A DNA stretch of 64,000 bases from Gemmatimonadota bacterium (GTDB taxonomy: Bacteria; Gemmatimonadota; Gemmatimonadetes; Gemmatimonadales; Gemmatimonadaceae), in NCBI GenBank assembly GCA_027307165.1, contig DAHUXM010000003.1, positions 1 through 64,000 on the forward strand, in the 5' to 3' direction. Position 1 is the stretch's first letter. Every line of letters begins with the position of its first letter. Under the pieces are notes generated by a model that saw only the letters and a list, made by a program, of their open reading frames with translations, ran no database searches and had not been told where the DNA came from. Positions 49,811-58,730 of the stretch are shown here, piece by piece. A program made the translations under genes and the position numbers.

Positions 49811-52546
49811 ATGCGGGTCGCGGCCGGTCGGTCGGCTCCTGTCATGAACTTGCGCACCGCTAGCGCTCCAACTGGAACGGAGAGCGCGGCCGCAATACCG
49901 GCGGCGACTGAAGAGCCGCCGGCCGCCGATCACGCTGCGGAGCTGCGACCGCGCTCGATTCAGACGTCGCCGCTCCTCGATGACGCGGCGAGACACCCTG
50001 TACAATGGGTGTACGAACGTCTCGGGACAGGTGACACCGGCCTCACGAGCGTCGAGGCCCGTACCAGACTCGCGCTGCATGGCCCCAACGACATAGCGTC
50101 GGAACATCCTCCCGGCTGGGCGCGGCGACTGTTGCTGGCATGCCGCAATCCGCTCGTCCTGCTGCTCGCGGTACTCGCCACCGTTTCGATTGCCACGGGG
50201 GATGTCCGTGCCGCGACAGTGATTGCAGTGATGATCGTGCTCGGCGTCGCGCTTCGGCTGTTCCAGGAGAAGCGTGCGGATGTCGCCGCGGAAAGCCTCC
50301 GTGAGATGATTCACGTAACCGCGACCGTCATGCGAGACGGAGCCGCTGTCGAGATCCCGATTCACGAAGTGGTTCCGGGCGACCTCGTCCACCTGGCGGC
50401 AGGCGACATGATCCCGGGTGACGTTCGCATCGTCGCCTCGAATACACTGTTCGTGAATCAGGCGACACTGACTGGCGAGTCGCTTCCGGTCGAGAAGTCG
50501 GCCGGCACGACTCCAGCCCCCACGGATGGTCGTTCGAGCGACGTGTCGCTCGTCGATGCCGTGAATGTCTGCTATCTCGGGACCAGCGTTCAGAGCGGGA
50601 CCGCGACGGCGGTGGTGGTCGAGACCGGTCCGCGTACGTCCTTCGGTCGCGTGGCGGCGAGCATCGCGGCGACCGAACCGCCTACAGCGTTCGAACGTGG
50701 CGTGAGCCAGTTCACCTGGTTCATGATACGGCTGATGTGCGTGATGGTGCCTCTCGTGTTCTTCATCAATGGAGTGACCAAGCACGACTGGCGCGAGGCT
50801 TTCTTCTTCGCACTGGCCGTGGCGGTCGGACTCACACCCGAGATGCTTCCGATGATCGTGTCGGTTTGCCTCTCGCAAGGCGCGCTTGCGATGTCCAGGA
50901 AACGCGTGATCGTTCGGCGGCTCGATTCGATTCAGAATCTTGGCGCGATGGACGTTCTCTGCACGGACAAGACCGGCACGCTCACCAGAGACGAAGTGAT
51001 CCTGGAACGGCACTGCGACGTCGACGGCGCAGAGAGCGCACGCGTGCTGTTGCTCGCGTCGCTGGTCAGTCAGATGCAGACGGGCTTGAAGAGCGTGCTC
51101 GATCGCGCAATCCTCGACTACGTGCAGAGTCACAGCGACTCGATTCCGATCACGCACGACAGCTACCGCAAGGTGGGGGAGATTCCCTACGATTTCACGC
51201 GCAAGCTGATGTCCGTCGTCGTGGATGCGCCGGACGGGAGGCGGATGTTGATCGTCAAGGGCGCGCCGGAAGAGGTATTCCGGCGGTGCACGCGACTGGA
51301 GATGAGCGGCGAGATGGTAGTGATCGATCCCGCATTCCTCGCCGATATCGGTGAGGAATACGACGCACTCAGCACCAATGGCTTTCGCGTGCTTGCGGTC
51401 GCATACCGCGAGATTCCGCCGGCGGACGGAGTCACCACCGCGGACGAAACTGATCTTGTGTTGTGCGGGTATGTCGCCTTTCTGGACCCGCCCAAGGAAA
51501 CCGCGCGGGCAGCGATCAAGGCTCTGGAGCACGCCGGCATCACGGTGAAAACGATTACAGGAGACAACGAGCTTGTCTCGCGAACGATCTGCCGGTCGGT
51601 CGGAATCGCGACGAGGCATGTCCTTACGGGGCCCGACATCGCGCGCATGTCGGACGTGCAACTTGCGGATGCGGCGGAGAAAGCATCCATCTTCGCGCGC
51701 GTATCGCCTGCCGACAAGCAACGTATCGTTCGCGCACTACAGGCAAGGTCGCACGTCGTTGGCTACATGGGTGACGGAATCAACGACGCGCCGGCACTTC
51801 ATGCTGCGGACGTCGGTATTTCCGTTGATTCGGCCGTGGACGTCGCCAAGGCGTCGGCCGACATCATCCTGCTCGACAAGAGCCTGGCGGTTCTTGCAGA
51901 GGGAGTGATGGAGGGACGGAAAGTTTTCTCGAACGTGCTCAAGTACGTGCGGATGGGCGCAAGCTCGAATTTCGGAAACATGTTCAGCGTGCTCGGCGCC
52001 AGCGCATGGCTGCCGTTCCTCCCGATGGCGCCCATCCAGGTGCTCACGAACAACCTGCTGTACGACGTGTCACAGATTCCAATACCGTCCGACCGTGTCG
52101 ATGCGGAACAGATTGCTCGCCCACGTCCCTGGGCCATGGGCGAGATCCGGCGCTACATCCTCTGGATCGGGCCCGTCAGCTCGCTGTTCGATTACACGAC
52201 GTTTCTGGTGATGTATTTCGTCTTTCGCGCGTCAACACCCGCACACGCTGCACTGTTTCAGAGCGGATGGTTCGTGGAGTCACTGCTTACGCAGACGCTG
52301 ATCATTCACGTGATCCGAACCGACAAGATTCCATTCTTTCAGAGCCGCGCGAGCGGGCAGCTCATTGCGACGAGCATCACGGTAATGGCAATCGGGGCAT
52401 GGCTGCCGTTTTCTCCATTTGCATCATCGCTTGGCCTTGTGAGACTACCGTCCCTGTACTGGCCGTTTCTGCTCGCGACCGCCGTTGCCTACATGACGGT
52501 CACGCAACTGCTCAAGACGGTGTTGCTGCGCCGGAAGCTGATCTAG
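49811..52546 (+). CDS. Magnesium-translocating P-type ATPase (MgtA/P3B type)
   Basis: The 911-aa protein has all P-type marks: TLTGESLPVEK (actuator) near residue 220, phosphorylation motif DKTGTLT near 388, nucleotide-domain KGAPEEVF, TITGDNELVSRTIC, and hinge GDGINDAPAL near 660. Ten membrane helices are expected. The QEKRADVAAESLREM region and membrane segment VGLTPEMLPMIV are typical of P3B Mg2+ importers. In mycobacteria the related CtpF belongs to the dormancy regulon. The start may instead be the ATG at 49844, which removes 11 residues. Confidence 0.9.
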   Translation: MRVAAGRSAPVMNLRTASAPTGTESAAAIPAATEEPPAADHAAELRPRSIQTSPLLDDAARHPVQWVYERLGTGDTGLTSVEARTRLALHGPNDIASEHPPGWARRLLLACRNPLVLLLAVLATVSIATGDVRAATVIAVMIVLGVALRLFQEKRADVAAESLREMIHVTATVMRDGAAVEIPIHEVVPGDLVHLAAGDMIPGDVRIVASNTLFVNQATLTGESLPVEKSAGTTPAPTDGRSSDVSLVDAVNVCYLGTSVQSGTATAVVVETGPRTSFGRVAASIAATEPPTAFERGVSQFTWFMIRLMCVMVPLVFFINGVTKHDWREAFFFALAVAVGLTPEMLPMIVSVCLSQGALAMSRKRVIVRRLDSIQNLGAMDVLCTDKTGTLTRDEVILERHCDVDGAESARVLLLASLVSQMQTGLKSVLDRAILDYVQSHSDSIPITHDSYRKVGEIPYDFTRKLMSVVVDAPDGRRMLIVKGAPEEVFRRCTRLEMSGEMVVIDPAFLADIGEEYDALSTNGFRVLAVAYREIPPADGVTTADETDLVLCGYVAFLDPPKETARAAIKALEHAGITVKTITGDNELVSRTICRSVGIATRHVLTGPDIARMSDVQLADAAEKASIFARVSPADKQRIVRALQARSHVVGYMGDGINDAPALHAADVGISVDSAVDVAKASADIILLDKSLAVLAEGVMEGRKVFSNVLKYVRMGASSNFGNMFSVLGASAWLPFLPMAPIQVLTNNLLYDVSQIPIPSDRVDAEQIARPRPWAMGEIRRYILWIGPVSSLFDYTTFLVMYFVFRASTPAHAALFQSGWFVESLLTQTLIIHVIRTDKIPFFQSRASGQLIATSITVMAIGAWLPFSPFASSLGLVRLPSLYWPFLLATAVAYMTVTQLLKTVLLRRKLI

Positions 52547-52567
52547 CGTCGCGGCAACTGCGCTCCG

Positions 52568-53410
52568 TCACTGCACGATGCCAGGGAACAGGCGAGCCGC
52601 AATGACGATGAATGCGGCGAAGATCGCGCCGAGCACCAGGAAGTCCACTCCGAGTCCAAAGGTGCTCACGCTTCGCTGAATCATGAGATCGCGAAGCGCA
52701 TCCACGAGATAGGTGAGCGGATTCACCCGGGCAATGACCTGGAGCCAGCGCGGCATGATGGCGATCGGGTAGATCGCGTTGCTTGCGAAGAAGAGCGGCA
52801 TCGTCAGAACCTGGCCAATCCCCATGAACCGCTCGCGAGTCTTGACCAGACATGCGACGATCAGTGAGAACGTCGAGAACAACGCTGATCCGAGCACGAC
52901 TGCGAAGCAGACGCCAAGCAGCGGAATTGGCTCGGCGCGAATACTGATGTGCAGTATCAGTGCAACGATTATGATGATCACTGCCTGTGCGAGCCCGCGA
53001 AGACCGGCGGAAAGTGCCTTGCCCAGGACCAGTGCGCTTCGCGGAGCCGGGCTCACGAGAAGCTTGTGCACGATACCGAGGTCTCGCTCCCAGATGATCG
53101 CGATCCCGTAGAAGATTGCGCTGAACAGCACGCTCTGGGCGAGGACACCGGGCGCCATGAAGTCCAGGTAGCTCATCGAACCGGTCGGAATGGCGCGAGT
53201 CCGGGTGAAGACCTCTCCGAACACAAGGAGCCAGAGCACAGGTTGCACGGCTCTGGTGAGCAGTTCCGTAGGATCCCGCATCAGCTTGCGGAGCTCGACG
53301 TCGGCGATTGCCGCAGTCTGCGCCGCAACGGACACGAGCCGCGATTGCTCAGCCGAGCCGCTCTGCAGTGCTGCGCGCGTTGCGGATGTCACGATAGTTT
53401 CCTCCTGCAT
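52568..53410 (-). CDS. ABC-2 type exporter permease (Drr/Nod type)
   Basis: The 280-aa protein has six membrane helices and the ABC2 signature LMRDPTELLTRAVQPVLWLLVFGEVF, then FMAPGVLAQSVLFSAIFYGIAIIWERDLGIVHKLLVSPAPRSALVLGKAL. It forms the membrane half of a lipid, antibiotic or polysaccharide exporter with the ATPase encoded upstream. Its 5' end overlaps that gene by 62 nt, so a downstream start is possible. Substrate unknown. Confidence 0.9.
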   Translation of the reverse strand: MQEETIVTSATRAALQSGSAEQSRLVSVAAQTAAIADVELRKLMRDPTELLTRAVQPVLWLLVFGEVFTRTRAIPTGSMSYLDFMAPGVLAQSVLFSAIFYGIAIIWERDLGIVHKLLVSPAPRSALVLGKALSAGLRGLAQAVIIIIVALILHISIRAEPIPLLGVCFAVVLGSALFSTFSLIVACLVKTRERFMGIGQVLTMPLFFASNAIYPIAIMPRWLQVIARVNPLTYLVDALRDLMIQRSVSTFGLGVDFLVLGAIFAAFIVIAARLFPGIVQ

Positions 53411-54164
53411 CTACCGATCCACCGCCATAATGGGCGAATACGTCGTCGAGTGTGGCGGAAGGGCCAATGCCCGCTTTCAGTTGCGCCGGCGCGCCCTGCG
53501 CTGCGATCACGCCGCGGTGCATGATGGCAAGCGTACCGCAGAGCGCGTCGGCTTCCTCCATGTCGTGCGTGGTGAGGAGGATCGTGATCGCGGCCCCCTG
53601 CATCTCGCGCAAGCGATCCCACACGATGTGCCGCGCAATGGGGTCAAGCCCGATCGTAGGTTCATCCAGAAACAGCACGGCCGGGCGGTGCAGCATCCCC
53701 TGGGCAATCTCCAGACGGCGCATCATTCCCCCGGAATACCGGCGCACCAGAGTGTCTGCTGCCTCCTGGAGGTCCATGAAGCGGAGTGCGTCCGCGATCC
53801 GCTTCGTGCGATCCTTGCGCGGAATGCGGTACAGCTTGGCGGACAACAGCAAGTTCTCCCTGCCAGTCAGGGCGGCGTCAGCGGAGAGTAACTGCGGTAC
53901 ATAGCCGATTTGGCGGCGCACCTGTGCCGCGTCCTTCACGATATCGTAGCCGGCGATGAGTGCGGTCCCTGCTGTAGGCGGAAGTAGCGTCGTCAGCATT
54001 TTTATGGTCGTCGTTTTCCCGGCGCCATTGGGACCCAGGAGACCAAAAATTGCGCCTGTAGCGATCGTCAGGTTGAGGTTGTCGACGGCGACTGTGTCGT
54101 CGAACTTCCGTGTCAGCCCGACGGTACGAACCACCGGTGCGATATCGCGCTGCTGTACACCCAT
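53349..54164 (-). CDS. ABC exporter ATPase (DrrA-like)
   Basis: The 271-aa ATPase has Walker A GPNGAGKTTTIKML near residue 38, Q-loop YVPQLLSADAALTGRENLLL, signature YSGGMMRRLEIAQGML and Walker B VLFLDEPTIGLDP, the DrrA/CcmA-type spelling. It energises the permease encoded immediately downstream. It lies 66 nt after cydB in the same direction, so it may be co-transcribed with the oxidase. CydD/CydC, the usual oxidase-linked transporter, is a different family. Confidence 0.92.
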   Translation of the reverse strand: MGVQQRDIAPVVRTVGLTRKFDDTVAVDNLNLTIATGAIFGLLGPNGAGKTTTIKMLTTLLPPTAGTALIAGYDIVKDAAQVRRQIGYVPQLLSADAALTGRENLLLSAKLYRIPRKDRTKRIADALRFMDLQEAADTLVRRYSGGMMRRLEIAQGMLHRPAVLFLDEPTIGLDPIARHIVWDRLREMQGAAITILLTTHDMEEADALCGTLAIMHRGVIAAQGAPAQLKAGIGPSATLDDVFAHYGGGSVDAGGNYRDIRNARSTAERLG

Positions 54165-54230
54165 TCAGGGAATTGTTGATGCGGGTTGTTCTGCGATAGT
54201 GCTGCATGTCTGCGACATCGGTGCCAGGAA

Positions 54231-55274
54231 TCAGTGACCGGCGTTCTCTGCAGCGCGCACGCGGTGCCGGAACGTCCAGTACAGGTAGGCGAAATAGCCC
54301 ACGACGAGCACGGCGCTCATCATCCACCAGATAAGACCGATCCGGAGGCCATATGCGCCGGTCGCGCTGTTTGCGATGGTCAGGCTGTACGCTGGATCGG
54401 TCGTCGCGGGAAGCAGCGTTGGATACATGCCAAACGCGATTCCACCCAGCATACCCGCGATATACATACTGGAGGAGATGAACGCCATCAGATCGTTGTG
54501 ACGCGCCGTGAACACCGCCATTCCAACCAGCCCGCCGAGCGCGATCACGGGAATCAACCAGCCCAGCCCGGGCGCGCGATAATTATCGAGAATCGTCGGA
54601 CGCACCCAGACCGTGGCAACGAATCCCACGACTGTAACAAGAGCGACGATCCACCAGAGAGCCATGGCGATGCGACGCGCTCGTCCGCGCAGCGGCTCTT
54701 CAGTCTTGAGTGCGAGCCAGTGCGCGCCGTGGTTTGCCAGCGTCACGAACGACATCACACCGATCAGCGTGGTGTACCAGTCCAGAATTCCTGGTCGGCC
54801 CGTCACTCGAAATGTCGTCCAGAGCGGCTCGAAGAAATAGCCGTCCGAGTTCAGCGGCACGCCGCGGATCACGTTGCCGAGCGCCGCACCGAGGAAGATG
54901 GCGAGCAGTGCCGCGGAAAGCGTGAACAGGAAATCGTAGAAGGCGTGCCAGAGCGGATCGTTAACATGGGATCTTACTTCGATGCTGACACCGCGAAGCA
55001 TGAGCAGCCACAGCACCATCGTGAGCGGGAGATAGAAGCCGCTGAAGCTCGATGCGTAAAGTACCGGGAAGGCGAAATACAACGTTCCGCCAGCTGCAAT
55101 CAGCCAGACTTCATTGCCATCCCACACAGGGCCAATTGCTCTCAGCACGAGGCGGCGCTCGTCGCTCGTGCGGCCCACCAGCCAGTGAATCGCTCCGACT
55201 CCCAGATCGAAGCCGTCGAGCACCGAATAGATCAGGAGCATCAACGCAACAATCACAAAAAAGGCGGTCGCCAT
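54231..55274 (-). CDS. cydB: Cytochrome bd ubiquinol oxidase subunit II
   Basis: The 347-aa protein has the CydB start (FFVIVALMLLIYSVLDGFDLGVGAIHWL), the conserved GPVWDGNEVWLIAAGGTLYFAFP near residue 48, and about eight to nine membrane helices. It pairs with CydA to reduce oxygen with high affinity without pumping protons. The gene lies 12 nt after cydA. No CydX-like small gene follows: only 66 nt separate it from the ABC ATPase gene. Confidence 0.95.
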   Translation of the reverse strand: MATAFFVIVALMLLIYSVLDGFDLGVGAIHWLVGRTSDERRLVLRAIGPVWDGNEVWLIAAGGTLYFAFPVLYASSFSGFYLPLTMVLWLLMLRGVSIEVRSHVNDPLWHAFYDFLFTLSAALLAIFLGAALGNVIRGVPLNSDGYFFEPLWTTFRVTGRPGILDWYTTLIGVMSFVTLANHGAHWLALKTEEPLRGRARRIAMALWWIVALVTVVGFVATVWVRPTILDNYRAPGLGWLIPVIALGGLVGMAVFTARHNDLMAFISSSMYIAGMLGGIAFGMYPTLLPATTDPAYSLTIANSATGAYGLRIGLIWWMMSAVLVVGYFAYLYWTFRHRVRAAENAGH

Positions 55275-55286
55275 CGTTGTGCCTGC

Positions 55287-56627
55287 CTAGGCCGTTGCCA
55301 GTCGAGCAGCCGGAGCGGGGCCCTGCTCGATCTCGCGGTAGATGAGGAACAGAAACAGAATCGTCAGTACGGTATACATACCCATGAAGCCCAGAAGCGT
55401 GAAGATGCCGTTACCCCCAGACACTTCCGGCGAGAGGCCGTGTGACGTGCGCATGAGCCCGAAGACGAGCCATGGTTGGCGGCCGATCTCCGCCGTCAGC
55501 CAGCCTGCCGTGTTCGCGATATACGGGAACGGCAGCATGAGCATCAGCATCCAGAGCATCCAGCGACTCTTAGTCAGAGTTCCCCGCCACAGCAGCAGGG
55601 TACCGACCAGCAATACCGCGATCATGATCGTGCCGAGGCCGACCATGATGTGATAGGCGTAGTAGAGGAGCGGCACGTTGTCGGGCCACGTGTCGGCGGG
55701 AAAGGCGTCGAGTCCCTGCACAGATGCGTCCCAACGCCGGTACGTCAGGAAACTCAACATCTTGGGAACCGTAATCGAATTGTCCAACGATCTGTCGCGC
55801 ATGTTGGGCTGACCGATGATCACCAGCGGCACGCCCGGCCCCGTCGTGAATACGGCTTCCATCGCAGCAAGCGTGACCGGCTGGTATTCGGCGACCATCT
55901 TCCCCTGGCGATCCCCGGTGGGGAATAGCTGCAGCAATGAGAACAGGCAGCCCGCGAGAATTCCCACCTTCAGGAACAGCTGGCCGTGTCCGATCGCTCG
56001 GCCTGACAGGACGTAGAACGCTCCGACGCTTGCCATGACCACCGAGCCGGTAATTGCGGCGCCGCTCATCGTGTGGGCATACTGCCAGAGACCCCACGGA
56101 TTGCTGAGAAGCGCAACGAAACTCGCAAGTTGTACGCTTCCATCCGGCATGACCTGGTTCGCGACCGGGTGTTGCATCCAGGCATCAGTCACCACGATGA
56201 AGTAACCCGACAGCCACGAGCCGAGAAACACCAGCAACGCCGCAACCCAGTGTCCCCGAGGCCCTAGCCGGCGCTCTCCGAATAGAAAGAGACCGAGGAA
56301 GGATGATTCGAGAAAGAATGCGAACATTCCTTCCATGGCCAGTGTTTGCCCGATCACGCCGCCTGCGAATTTTGAGAACGCAGCCCAGTTGGTGCCGAAC
56401 TGGAACTCCATTGGAATGCCAGTGACCACGCCGAAGGCGAAGTTGATTCCGAAGATGCGGGCCCAGAATCGGGCGGAATCATTGTATCGCTCATTTCCAG
56501 TCCTGAGCGCGAGCGTCTTCAGCACGACGATGAGGAGCGCCAGCCCCATCGTCAGTTGCGGGAAGAGGTAGTGATACGTAATTGTGAACGCGAACTGGAG
56601 GCGATCTACAACTAGCGCACTGTCCAT
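55287..56627 (-). CDS. cydA: Cytochrome bd ubiquinol oxidase subunit I
   Basis: The 446-aa protein starts at the ATG at 56627 (DSALVVDRLQFAFTITYHYLFPQLTMG, whose His is an expected heme ligand). It has the GRQPWLVFGLMRTSHGLSP signature near residue 390, GIPMEFQFGTNW, and the short Q-loop form typical of non-enteric enzymes. An AAGGAG with another ATG in a different frame lies just upstream. It may encode a leader peptide. The oxidase supports respiration at low oxygen and fits the stress block around it. Confidence 0.95.
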   Translation of the reverse strand: MDSALVVDRLQFAFTITYHYLFPQLTMGLALLIVVLKTLALRTGNERYNDSARFWARIFGINFAFGVVTGIPMEFQFGTNWAAFSKFAGGVIGQTLAMEGMFAFFLESSFLGLFLFGERRLGPRGHWVAALLVFLGSWLSGYFIVVTDAWMQHPVANQVMPDGSVQLASFVALLSNPWGLWQYAHTMSGAAITGSVVMASVGAFYVLSGRAIGHGQLFLKVGILAGCLFSLLQLFPTGDRQGKMVAEYQPVTLAAMEAVFTTGPGVPLVIIGQPNMRDRSLDNSITVPKMLSFLTYRRWDASVQGLDAFPADTWPDNVPLLYYAYHIMVGLGTIMIAVLLVGTLLLWRGTLTKSRWMLWMLMLMLPFPYIANTAGWLTAEIGRQPWLVFGLMRTSHGLSPEVSGGNGIFTLLGFMGMYTVLTILFLFLIYREIEQGPAPAARLATA

Positions 56628-56723
56628 CGCAGCCTGTGTGTTGAGCCTTGCATGAAGATACTCCTTCCACGGCGACCCGCACGCAAGGCATGGCCCTACC
56701 GGACAAATTGCACTGCATCGAAT

Positions 56724-56765
56724 AAGCCCCGCAACGTAAACCGTTACAGGGCTTGATCTTATAAG
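56724..56765 (-). repeat. 42-nt repeat copy 1: tRNA-type terminator hairpin
   Basis: The 31-nt hairpin AAGCCCC...GGGGCTT-like unit with its TATAAG tail is identical, bar one base, to 58394-58435. Read on the minus strand it pairs AAGCCC with GGGCTT and GTAACG with CGTTGC around a GTTTA loop. At copy 2 the same unit directly follows the 3' end of a tRNA-Pro remnant, which identifies it as the old tRNA terminator. Confidence 0.85.
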
Positions 56766-56818
56766 CCCGGAGGAAGTGGCCGACGGTGAACCGGCCACTT
56801 CTTGACTCCCAGGCGCTC
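56766..56818 (-). pseudogene. Strongly decayed tRNA-Pro 3' remnant
   Basis: Directly beside hairpin copy 1, in the same place as the tRNA fragment at copy 2, the plus strand reads GTGGCC...GTGAACCGGCC...CTTGACTCCCAGGCG. It aligns with GTGGCC...TTGAACCGGCG...CTTGCTCCCGAAGCG of the intact remnant, with several substitutions and gaps. The stretch now also folds as GAAGTGGCC / GGCCACTTC (56773-56801). I read it as the oldest of three attachment-site relics. Confidence 0.5.
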
Positions 56819-57001
56819 GGGCAATCATGCGGCCGCGGTCCAGATTTCGCCGCAAACGACAACAGCGACCCCACGATATGAGGCCGATATTCTTTGCTGG
56901 CCAGTCATATTTCGATGGAATAGTCGATCGGCTCCGACGACTGGAATCACCTGTTAACACACTCTCTCGCAGCACCAACCGCGGAGCGAAGGGAACCGTT
57001 A

Positions 57002-58390
57002 ATGCATCCAGGGCGTAACGACCCCTGCCCATGTGGCAGCGGAAAGAAATACAAGAGATGTTGCGAACTGGCGACGCATGTGGCCGTCAATCCGGACGTG
57101 GCCCGCGCGAATGCCGCAAAGGTGGCCGACAACGCGCTTATGTTGCGGATACTGCGATTCGCGCGTATGCGCGCTGGTACGACATGGTTGCCGGCGGCCT
57201 TCGATCTGTACGTGGGGGACGCGGACGACGAGGTTGGAGAAGGCGAGCTGCAGTTGGCCGTACCGTGGGCCGTGTTCAGCGCCGAGATAGTCGAAGGCAT
57301 GACCATGGCGTCGGCTTTTCGTGATGAGAATGCAACCCCACTATCGAGGGAGTTGCGTGAGTTGCTCGACGCGCAGATGAACGCATGGCTTGGCCTCTGG
57401 GATGTGCGGCACGTGGAGCGAGGCGTCGGTATGCAGGTGACGGATCTGCTCTCCGGTGAAGAACGGTTTGTTCACGAAATCAGCGGGTCCGAAGCCATTG
57501 GCGTGCGCGCCGTAATCCTCGGACGCGTGGTGGACGTTGGCGGAGTCACCATTTTCGGGGGAATCCATCCGAATCCGTTCGAGCCGACGGAGGCAGACAT
57601 CGTCGTTCGCGAGGTACAGCGGCTATGCCGTGTGCGTACGCGCCCGATTGCCATTGAACGATTGCGACAGTCGCGCATCGAGTTGGCGCTGATCCATCTC
57701 TGGCGAGATATCGCCGAAGAACGGCGGACGCGACCTGCGCCGCGCATCACCAATTCCGACGGTGATCCATTACTCCTCACGACTGATCATTTCGACGTAC
57801 TCACATCCGATCACTCGGCTTTGCTGGCGCGCATTGCGACGCTCACCGGCGCAGAGGAGCCCGAAGCAAGCGACTCCGGTGACGGTGAGACCATAGTTAC
57901 GATTACCAAACCGGGCAATGCGAAGATGGAGTCGTGGGACAATACCATCATCGGGCGCATTGTCATCCAAGGTCGGCGCATGCGTCTGGAGTCGAACTCA
58001 ACGCGTCGCGCTGACGACCTCCGTGCGTCAGTCACAGAGCACGTTGGTCCGTTGGTGAAGTATCGTATTCGCGATGAGACGCCGCAGGAAGAATTGATGC
58101 GCGTGGCGTCCCAGCCGCGTGAACCACGGTCCGTGGCGAGGGCCAACTCGCCCGAGGCTGTCGCGGTCATGCGGGAGTTCAAGGAGCGATACATGCTCGG
58201 ATGGCTGGATCAGGAAATTCCAGCGCTCGGCGGGCTGACGCCGAGGGAGGCAGCGAAGTTACCACGATCAAGGAAGGACCTCGAACTGCTGCTCCGCGAC
58301 CTTGAAAATCACGAGGGTCAACTCCCCGAGAGCGAACGGTTCGACGTCAACCGTCTCTGGACAGCGCTTGGCATCGTGGATAGGGGATAG
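57002..58390 (+). CDS. SEC-C metal-binding domain protein
   Basis: The 462-aa protein opens with an SEC-C zinc motif (NDPCPCGSGKKYKRCC at residues 6-21; C-x-C-x8-C-C). The middle, about 40-370, is unrecognised mixed alpha/beta sequence with a DUF-like FGGIHPNPFEPTEADIV block. The C-terminus (about 400-445, MLGWLDQEIPALGGLTPREAAKLP) resembles the MbcA/ParS/Xre antitoxin-type domain. SEC-C proteins occur as accessory proteins in defence islands and with SecA. Here it is the cargo of the first island module, bracketed by the two hairpin copies. Confidence 0.75.
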   Translation: MHPGRNDPCPCGSGKKYKRCCELATHVAVNPDVARANAAKVADNALMLRILRFARMRAGTTWLPAAFDLYVGDADDEVGEGELQLAVPWAVFSAEIVEGMTMASAFRDENATPLSRELRELLDAQMNAWLGLWDVRHVERGVGMQVTDLLSGEERFVHEISGSEAIGVRAVILGRVVDVGGVTIFGGIHPNPFEPTEADIVVREVQRLCRVRTRPIAIERLRQSRIELALIHLWRDIAEERRTRPAPRITNSDGDPLLLTTDHFDVLTSDHSALLARIATLTGAEEPEASDSGDGETIVTITKPGNAKMESWDNTIIGRIVIQGRRMRLESNSTRRADDLRASVTEHVGPLVKYRIRDETPQEELMRVASQPREPRSVARANSPEAVAVMREFKERYMLGWLDQEIPALGGLTPREAAKLPRSRKDLELLLRDLENHEGQLPESERFDVNRLWTALGIVDRG

Positions 58391-58393
58391 AAC

Positions 58394-58435
58394 AAGCCCC
58401 GCAACGTAAACCGTTACAGGGCTTCATCTTATAAG
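58394..58435 (-). repeat. 42-nt repeat copy 2: tRNA-type terminator hairpin
   Basis: Same unit as 56724-56765 with one base change. It lies just 3' (on the minus strand) of the tRNA-Pro remnant that ends at 58436. It starts 4 nt after the SEC-C stop, so it may also terminate that gene. Confidence 0.85.
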
Positions 58436-58601
58436 TCGGGGTGGCCGGATTTGAACCGGCGACCTCTTGCTCCCGAAGCGTGGGCGGGGAAGCAGCAACA
58501 CGGGCTAAGTGGCGCAATCACGCGAGCTTAGGCGCAGTCTAGAGCGAACTGAGGGAGCATATTTCTCGCTATTCGCGTGGAACTGCGGCCCCAGCGGCCC
58601 C
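58434..58601. repeat. 168-bp island arm, copy 1 (att-like)
   Basis: It shares with 60920-61087 a 56-bp perfect block (58434-58489), a 22-bp block (58503-58524) and a 20-bp block (58582-58601) at identical spacing, with diverged sequence between. The first 42 nt after the leading AG are the tRNA-Pro remnant. The pattern is that of element ends left by successive site-specific integration at one tRNA gene. Confidence 0.85.
58436..58477 (-). pseudogene. 3' half of tRNA-Pro(CGG), attachment-site remnant
   Basis: On the minus strand this reads from the anticodon loop TTCGGGA (anticodon CGG, proline) through GCAAG, the T-arm GCCGG-TTCAAAT-CCGGC and the acceptor 3' strand CACCCCGA. The 5' anticodon strand should be CTTGC but is CACGC, and no D-arm or 5' acceptor strand follows. 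It is therefore a partial copy starting at the anticodon loop, the usual crossover point of tyrosine integrases. Confidence 0.85.
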
Positions 58602-58668
58602 GCGATAGCGCACTCGGGGATGGCGGCGTGAGGAGCGGCTGAGCGGCCGTTTGTTATGAGGTAGACTA

Positions 58669-58697
58669 TTGCCGAATTTGGGAATTTGGCATACTTT
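58669..58697 (+). promoter_or_regulatory. Sigma-70-type promoter of the AbiE operon
   Basis: TTGCCG (58669-58674), a 17-nt spacer and TACTTT (58692-58697) form a good -35/-10 pair. The -10 box is overlapped by the left arm of an inverted repeat. Transcription would begin near 58704, before the ATG at 58731. Confidence 0.65.
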
Positions 58698-58728
58698 GGT
58701 ACTGACAGGATTTACCAGTATTACCAAA
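58695..58728. promoter_or_regulatory. Inverted-repeat operator in front of abiEi
   Basis: TTTGGTACTG (58695-58704) and CAGTATTACCAAA (58716-58728) form an inverted repeat with a 3-nt insertion in the right arm. It covers the -10 box and start site. AbiEi antitoxins are known to bind inverted repeats in their own promoter, so negative autoregulation is likely. Confidence 0.6.
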
Positions 58729-58730
58729 CT

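Larger units (their letters stand above)
56628..57001. other. cydA upstream region and start of the genomic island
   Basis: This 374-nt gap holds no gene. It contains the first copy of the repeated hairpin (56724-56754), a decayed tRNA-like remnant (56766-56818) and a promoter region for cydAB that I cannot define more closely. The right end lies upstream of the SEC-C gene. Confidence 0.6.

Noticed and set aside
54165-54230. CydX-like small subunit after cydB
   Set aside because: Only 66 nt are available and no hydrophobic short frame is present.
58434-58601. Complete tRNA gene
   Set aside because: Only the 3' half from the anticodon loop is present; the 5' acceptor and D-arm are missing and the anticodon stem cannot close.
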